From Pseudomonas putida (lineage in GTDB: Bacteria > Pseudomonadota > Gammaproteobacteria > Pseudomonadales > Pseudomonadaceae), in contig NZ_JANHLE010000012.1 of assembly GCF_028682475.1 (NCBI RefSeq), positions 62,001 through 126,000 on the forward strand: a DNA stretch of 64,000 nt, read 5' to 3'. Below, piece after piece: positions 61,026 through 64,000 of the stretch. A model generated the notes under the pieces. The model searched no databases, was not told the origin of the DNA, and worked only from the letters and a program-made list of their open reading frames with translations. A program made the position numbers and the translations under genes. Within the stretch, counting starts at the first letter, position 1; each line of letters opens with the position of its first letter.

Positions 61026-62438
61026 ATGATGAAACGCTACGAAAAATTCGCCGACGACATTGCCGAACTGATTCGCTCCGGGGTCCTGGGCCCCGGCCAG
61101 CGCGTGCCGTCGGTGCGCTACGCCAGCCAGACCCACGGGGTCAGCCCTTCCACGGTATTCCAGGCCTACTACCTGCTGGAACGCCGCGGGCTGATCCGCG
61201 CGCGGCCGCGCTCGGGCTATTTCGTCAACGCCCATGCGCCGCGGCAGTTCAGCGAGCCGCAGATCATCGAGCAGGCGAGTGAGTCCACCGAAGTGGATGT
61301 CAGCGAGCTGGTGTTCTCGATTCTCGACTCGATCAAGGACCCGCAAACCGTCGCCTTCGGTTCGGCCTTCCCCAGCCCCCACCTGTTCCCGCTGCCGCGC
61401 CTGGCCCGCTCCATGGCCAGCGCCAGCCGCGAGATGGACCCGCGCATGGTGGTCACCGACCTGTCGCCGGGCAACCCGCAACTGCGTCGGCAGATTGCCC
61501 TGCGCTACATGGTCGGCGGGCTGATGTTGCCGATGGAGGAGCTGCTGATCACCAACGGCGCACTGGAGGCGCTGAACCTGTGCCTGCAGGCAGTCACCGA
61601 GCCGGGCGACCTGGTGGCGATCGAGGCACCTGCCTTTTACGCCTGCCTGCAGATCCTTGAACGGCTGAAACTGAAGGCGGTGGAGATCCCCGTGCACCCG
61701 CGCGAGGGCATCGACCTTGGGGTGCTGGCGCAGACCCTGGCCAAACACCCGGTCAAGGCCGTCTGGTGCATGACCAATTTCCAGAATCCGGTGGGCGCGA
61801 GCATGCCGGAGGAGAAAAAGCAGCAACTGGTCGAACTGCTGCGCCAGCATCAGGTGCCGTTGATCGAAGACGACGTCTATGCCGAGCTGTATTACGCCCA
61901 GCAGGCGCCAAAACCGGCCAAAGCCTTCGATACCGATGGCCTGGTGATGCACTGCGGCTCTTTCTCCAAGAGCCTGGCGCCGGGCTACCGGATCGGCTGG
62001 GTGGCCGCCGGGCGCTATGCGCAAAAAATCGAACGGCTGAAACTGATGACTTCGCTGTGCGCCTCGATGCCGGCCCAGGCGGCAATCGCCGACTACCTGC
62101 AGCACGGCGGCTACGATCGGCACCTGCGCAGGCTGCGCTATGCCCTGGAAGAGCAGCAGAGCGCCATGCTGGCCGCCATTGCCCGGCACTTCCCGGCGCA
62201 GACCCGGGTCAGTCACCCCTCGGGGGGGTACTTCCTGTGGCTGGAGCTGCCGGAGCAGATGGACTCGCTCAAGCTGTTCCAGATGGCCCTGGCCCAGGGC
62301 ATCAGCATCGCGCCCGGGCCGATCTTTTCGCCGACCCAGCGCTTTCGCAACTGCATCCGCCTGAACTACGGCAGCCCGTGGACCGAGCAATCGGAAAAAG
62401 CCATGGAGACCCTGGGCAGAATCGTGCGCTCGTTCTGA
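61026..62438 (+). CDS. MocR/PdxR-type regulator: GntR winged helix fused to aminotransferase-like domain
   Basis: A 470-residue fusion. Residues 1-72 form a GntR winged helix-turn-helix (FADDIAELIRSGVLGPGQRVPSVRYASQ, in parts, then SPSTVFQAYYLLERRGLI). Residues about 95-470 are a fold-type I aminotransferase domain with the PLP lysine in SFSKSLAPG (Lys315) and TNFQNPVGASM nearby. Such proteins usually act as PLP-dependent transcription factors. The first two codons are both ATG; either may be used. It lies 37 bases after ccoG. Its target is unknown; the convergent SDR gene ends 25 bases downstream. Confidence 0.9.
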   Translation: MMKRYEKFADDIAELIRSGVLGPGQRVPSVRYASQTHGVSPSTVFQAYYLLERRGLIRARPRSGYFVNAHAPRQFSEPQIIEQASESTEVDVSELVFSILDSIKDPQTVAFGSAFPSPHLFPLPRLARSMASASREMDPRMVVTDLSPGNPQLRRQIALRYMVGGLMLPMEELLITNGALEALNLCLQAVTEPGDLVAIEAPAFYACLQILERLKLKAVEIPVHPREGIDLGVLAQTLAKHPVKAVWCMTNFQNPVGASMPEEKKQQLVELLRQHQVPLIEDDVYAELYYAQQAPKPAKAFDTDGLVMHCGSFSKSLAPGYRIGWVAAGRYAQKIERLKLMTSLCASMPAQAAIADYLQHGGYDRHLRRLRYALEEQQSAMLAAIARHFPAQTRVSHPSGGYFLWLELPEQMDSLKLFQMALAQGISIAPGPIFSPTQRFRNCIRLNYGSPWTEQSEKAMETLGRIVRSF

Positions 62439-62462
62439 GCGCACGCCAGTGTGGAGGCAGGC

Positions 62463-63209
62463 TCAGCGCCCGCCGCCCAGGTCGATGAAGCTGCCTGTGG
62501 AATACGACGCCTTGTCGGACAGCAACCAGATAATCGCCTCAGCCACCTCTTCGGCCTGACCGCCACGGCCCATGGGGATACCCGGCTCAAGCTTGCTGAC
62601 CCGCTCCGGGTCGCCGCTGAGCGCGTGGAAGTCAGTGAATATGTAGCCCGGGCGCACGGCATTGACCCGGATGCCGTCTCCGGCGACTTCTTTGGCCAGG
62701 CCCAGGGTGAAGGTGTCCAACGCCCCTTTGGACGCCGCGTAGTCGACATACTCGTTCGGCGACCCCAGCCGCGCGGCCACCGACGACACGTTGACGATGC
62801 TCCCGCCCTGCCCGCCCTGGCGTTTCGACATCCGCTGCACGGCATGCTTGCTGCAGAGCATCGGCCCGACCACGTTGGTCTTCATCAACTTGAGCAGGCG
62901 GAACTCCGACATATGCTCAAGCTGACTCTTCTGGCCGATGGTCCCGGCATTGTTGACCAGCGCGCTCAGCGGCCCCAGTTCGGCATCGACGCGCTGAAAC
63001 AGGTGAATGATCTCGTCCTCGACACTGACATCGGCTTTGACTGCGATGGCCTCGGCGCCCAGTTCGCGGACGTCGGCCAGTACCCGCTGGGCCGCCTCGT
63101 CGTCACTCAGGTAGTTGATGCAGATCCGATACCCTTCACGGGCCGCCAGGCGTGCGGTCGCGGCGCCAATACCACGACTGGCGCCGGTGATCAGGATGAC
63201 TTTATCCAT
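62463..63209 (-). CDS. Short-chain dehydrogenase/reductase
   Basis: A 248-residue classical SDR. The NAD(P)-binding motif TGASRGIG is at 8-15, NNAG at about 86-89, catalytic Ser in VNVSSVAARLG near 143, and YVDYAASK with the Tyr/Lys pair near 156-160. The C-terminus YSTGSFIDLGGGR is family-typical. Arg following the first Gly motif suggests NADPH preference. ATG 63209 has AAGGAG five bases upstream; longer frames to 63836 are antisense to copA. It is divergent from the copper oxidase gene. Substrate unknown. Confidence 0.93.
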   Translation of the reverse strand: MDKVILITGASRGIGAATARLAAREGYRICINYLSDDEAAQRVLADVRELGAEAIAVKADVSVEDEIIHLFQRVDAELGPLSALVNNAGTIGQKSQLEHMSEFRLLKLMKTNVVGPMLCSKHAVQRMSKRQGGQGGSIVNVSSVAARLGSPNEYVDYAASKGALDTFTLGLAKEVAGDGIRVNAVRPGYIFTDFHALSGDPERVSKLEPGIPMGRGGQAEEVAEAIIWLLSDKASYSTGSFIDLGGGR

Positions 63210-63250
63210 GGATACTCCTTGCCCCCAATGGCCTATAGCGCTCAGTGTGC

Positions 63251-63286
63251 CTGACAAATCTGTAATCTGCCGCTCAGATTTCTGAC
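63251..63286. promoter_or_regulatory. Operator-like repeat upstream of copA
   Basis: AAATCTG (63256-63262) and CAGATTT (63275-63281) form an inverted repeat with a 12-base spacer, flanked by CTGAC on both sides (63251 and 63282). The left part reads TGACAAATCTGTAAT, similar in pattern to the CopR/CusR-type TGACA-N4-TGTAAT boxes of copper-responsive two-component systems. It is 53 bases before the copA start. Confidence 0.4.
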
Positions 63287-63338
63287 AGTCGTCGCTCGCT
63301 ATGGTCGTGCCACCCTCGCTTATGGATTGGCAACCCCC

Positions 63339-64000
63339 ATGCTTGCAAACCCGACCCGACGCACCTTCGTCAAAGGCTTTGCCGCCGCCAGCACCCTGGC
63401 CGGCCTCGGCCTCTGGCGCCTGCCCGCCTTCGCTGCCGGCTCGCCCTTTGGCAATGAACTGAGCGGCCGTGATTTCGAACTGTTCATCGGCCAGACCCCG
63501 GTCAACATCACCGGTCGCCCGCGCACGGCGCTGACCATCAACAACAGCCTGCCAGGCCCGGTGCTGCGCTGGCGCGAAGGCGACACTGTGACCCTGCGCG
63601 TACGCAATCGCCTGGACGAGCCGACCTCGCTGCACTGGCACGGCATCATCCTGCCGGCCAACATGGACGGTGTCCCGGGCCTGAGCTTTGCCGGTATCGA
63701 GCCCGGTGGCGATTACCTCTATCAGTTCACCCTGCAGCAGAGCGGCACCTACTGGTACCACAGCCATTCCGGCCTGCAGGAACAGGCCGGGGTATACGGC
63801 GCCATCGTCATCGAGCCCAAAGAACCCGAACCGCATCGCTACCAGCGCGACTATGTGCTGTTGCTCAGCGACTGGAGTGACCAGTCACCCGACGCGCTGA
63901 TGGCGACCCTGAAAAAACAGTCCGACGCCTTCAACTACCACAAGCGTACGGTCGGCGATTTCATCGATGACGTGGCCCTGCACGGCTGGTCGAAGACCGT
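63339..64000 (+). CDS. copA: Copper resistance multicopper oxidase CopA (5' part, runs off the window)
   Basis: The frame is open from ATG 63339 to the window end: 220 codons of an expected ~570-660. A twin-arginine signal (RRTFVKGFAAAS at 7-18) directs it folded to the periplasm. The first copper-binding motifs are present: LHWHG (about 98-102) and TYWYHSH (137-143). The text GRDFELFIG...VNITG and ANMDGVPGLSF is typical of CopA/PcoA, which oxidise Cu(I) and confer copper resistance. The ribosome-binding site is weak. It is divergent from the SDR gene, with a possible CopR-type operator between them; copB is expected downstream. Confidence 0.93.
   Translation, partial: MLANPTRRTFVKGFAAASTLAGLGLWRLPAFAAGSPFGNELSGRDFELFIGQTPVNITGRPRTALTINNSLPGPVLRWREGDTVTLRVRNRLDEPTSLHWHGIILPANMDGVPGLSFAGIEPGGDYLYQFTLQQSGTYWYHSHSGLQEQAGVYGAIVIEPKEPEPHRYQRDYVLLLSDWSDQSPDALMATLKKQSDAFNYHKRTVGDFIDDVALHGWSKT

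Noticed and set aside
62463..63836. 457-codon version of the SDR
   Set aside because: The extra 209 codons are antisense to copA; AAGGAG and the classical MDKVILITGAS start fix ATG 63209.

Overview
The window is about 62% G+C, densely coded, and reads throughout as a Pseudomonas chromosome, most like the P. putida group. Signs of this are: paired monomeric and dimeric isocitrate dehydrogenases; a 13-gene nuo operon with fused nuoCD; a PvdQ-type acylase; an ANR-like regulator; the aat-bpt-infA / clpA-clpS / cspD order; paired REP elements of the 'gcgggcaagcccgctcccac' type; and a CrcY-type small RNA between mvaB and mgtC. I see no insertion sequence, prophage, CRISPR array, rRNA or tRNA.

Layout. 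0-4.5 kb: protein turnover and translation (end of aat, bpt, infA; clpA and clpS on the minus strand; cspD). 4.5-8.5 kb: divergent icd and idh, both isocitrate dehydrogenases. 8.5-14.9 kb: Nudix hydrolase, mnmA-hflD, purB, a JmjC ribosomal oxygenase with a GNAT protein, and a small secretin-like periplasmic protein. 15.4-16.7 kb: aceA (isocitrate lyase) behind a long leader. 16.9-17.5 kb: a YhhN lysoplasmalogenase. 17.9-32.9 kb: the complete nuoA-N operon (Complex I). 33-44.7 kb: accessory genes, including a TonB-dependent receptor, an AI-2E/PerM permease, an ANR paralogue with an unknown partner, trhP/yegQ, pvdQ, a Fur-like winged-helix protein, and an undescribed cassette with a Mor-like regulator and two DUF2589 paralogues. 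44.7-50.9 kb: tamB-tamA and a GNAT protein (minus strand). 51-55.8 kb: exonuclease III, a PstS-OmpA fusion, TerC and an acyl-CoA dehydrogenase. 55.9-58.2 kb: LysR, a LiuR-like MerR and HMG-CoA lyase. 58.2-58.8 kb: a non-coding interval with all the marks of the CbrB/sigma54-controlled sRNA crcY. 58.8-64 kb: mgtC, ccoG, a MocR-type regulator, an SDR and the start of copA.

Functional threads. Carbon flux at isocitrate is strongly represented: icd, idh and aceA lie within 12 kb, and icd and aceA share an identical 17-mer in their upstream regions. Complex I would then oxidise NADH from the TCA cycle. A near-consensus Fur box lies upstream of nuoA. The crcY locus is the main global-regulation element: sigma54 -24/-12 box, perfect IHF site, TGTTAC/GTAACA half-sites and an A-rich unstructured transcript expected to titrate Hfq/Crc in catabolite repression. 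The candidates for undescribed biology are the Mor/DUF2589 cassette at 42.9-44.7 kb and the ANR-paralogue / unknown-protein pair at 36.3-37.4 kb.
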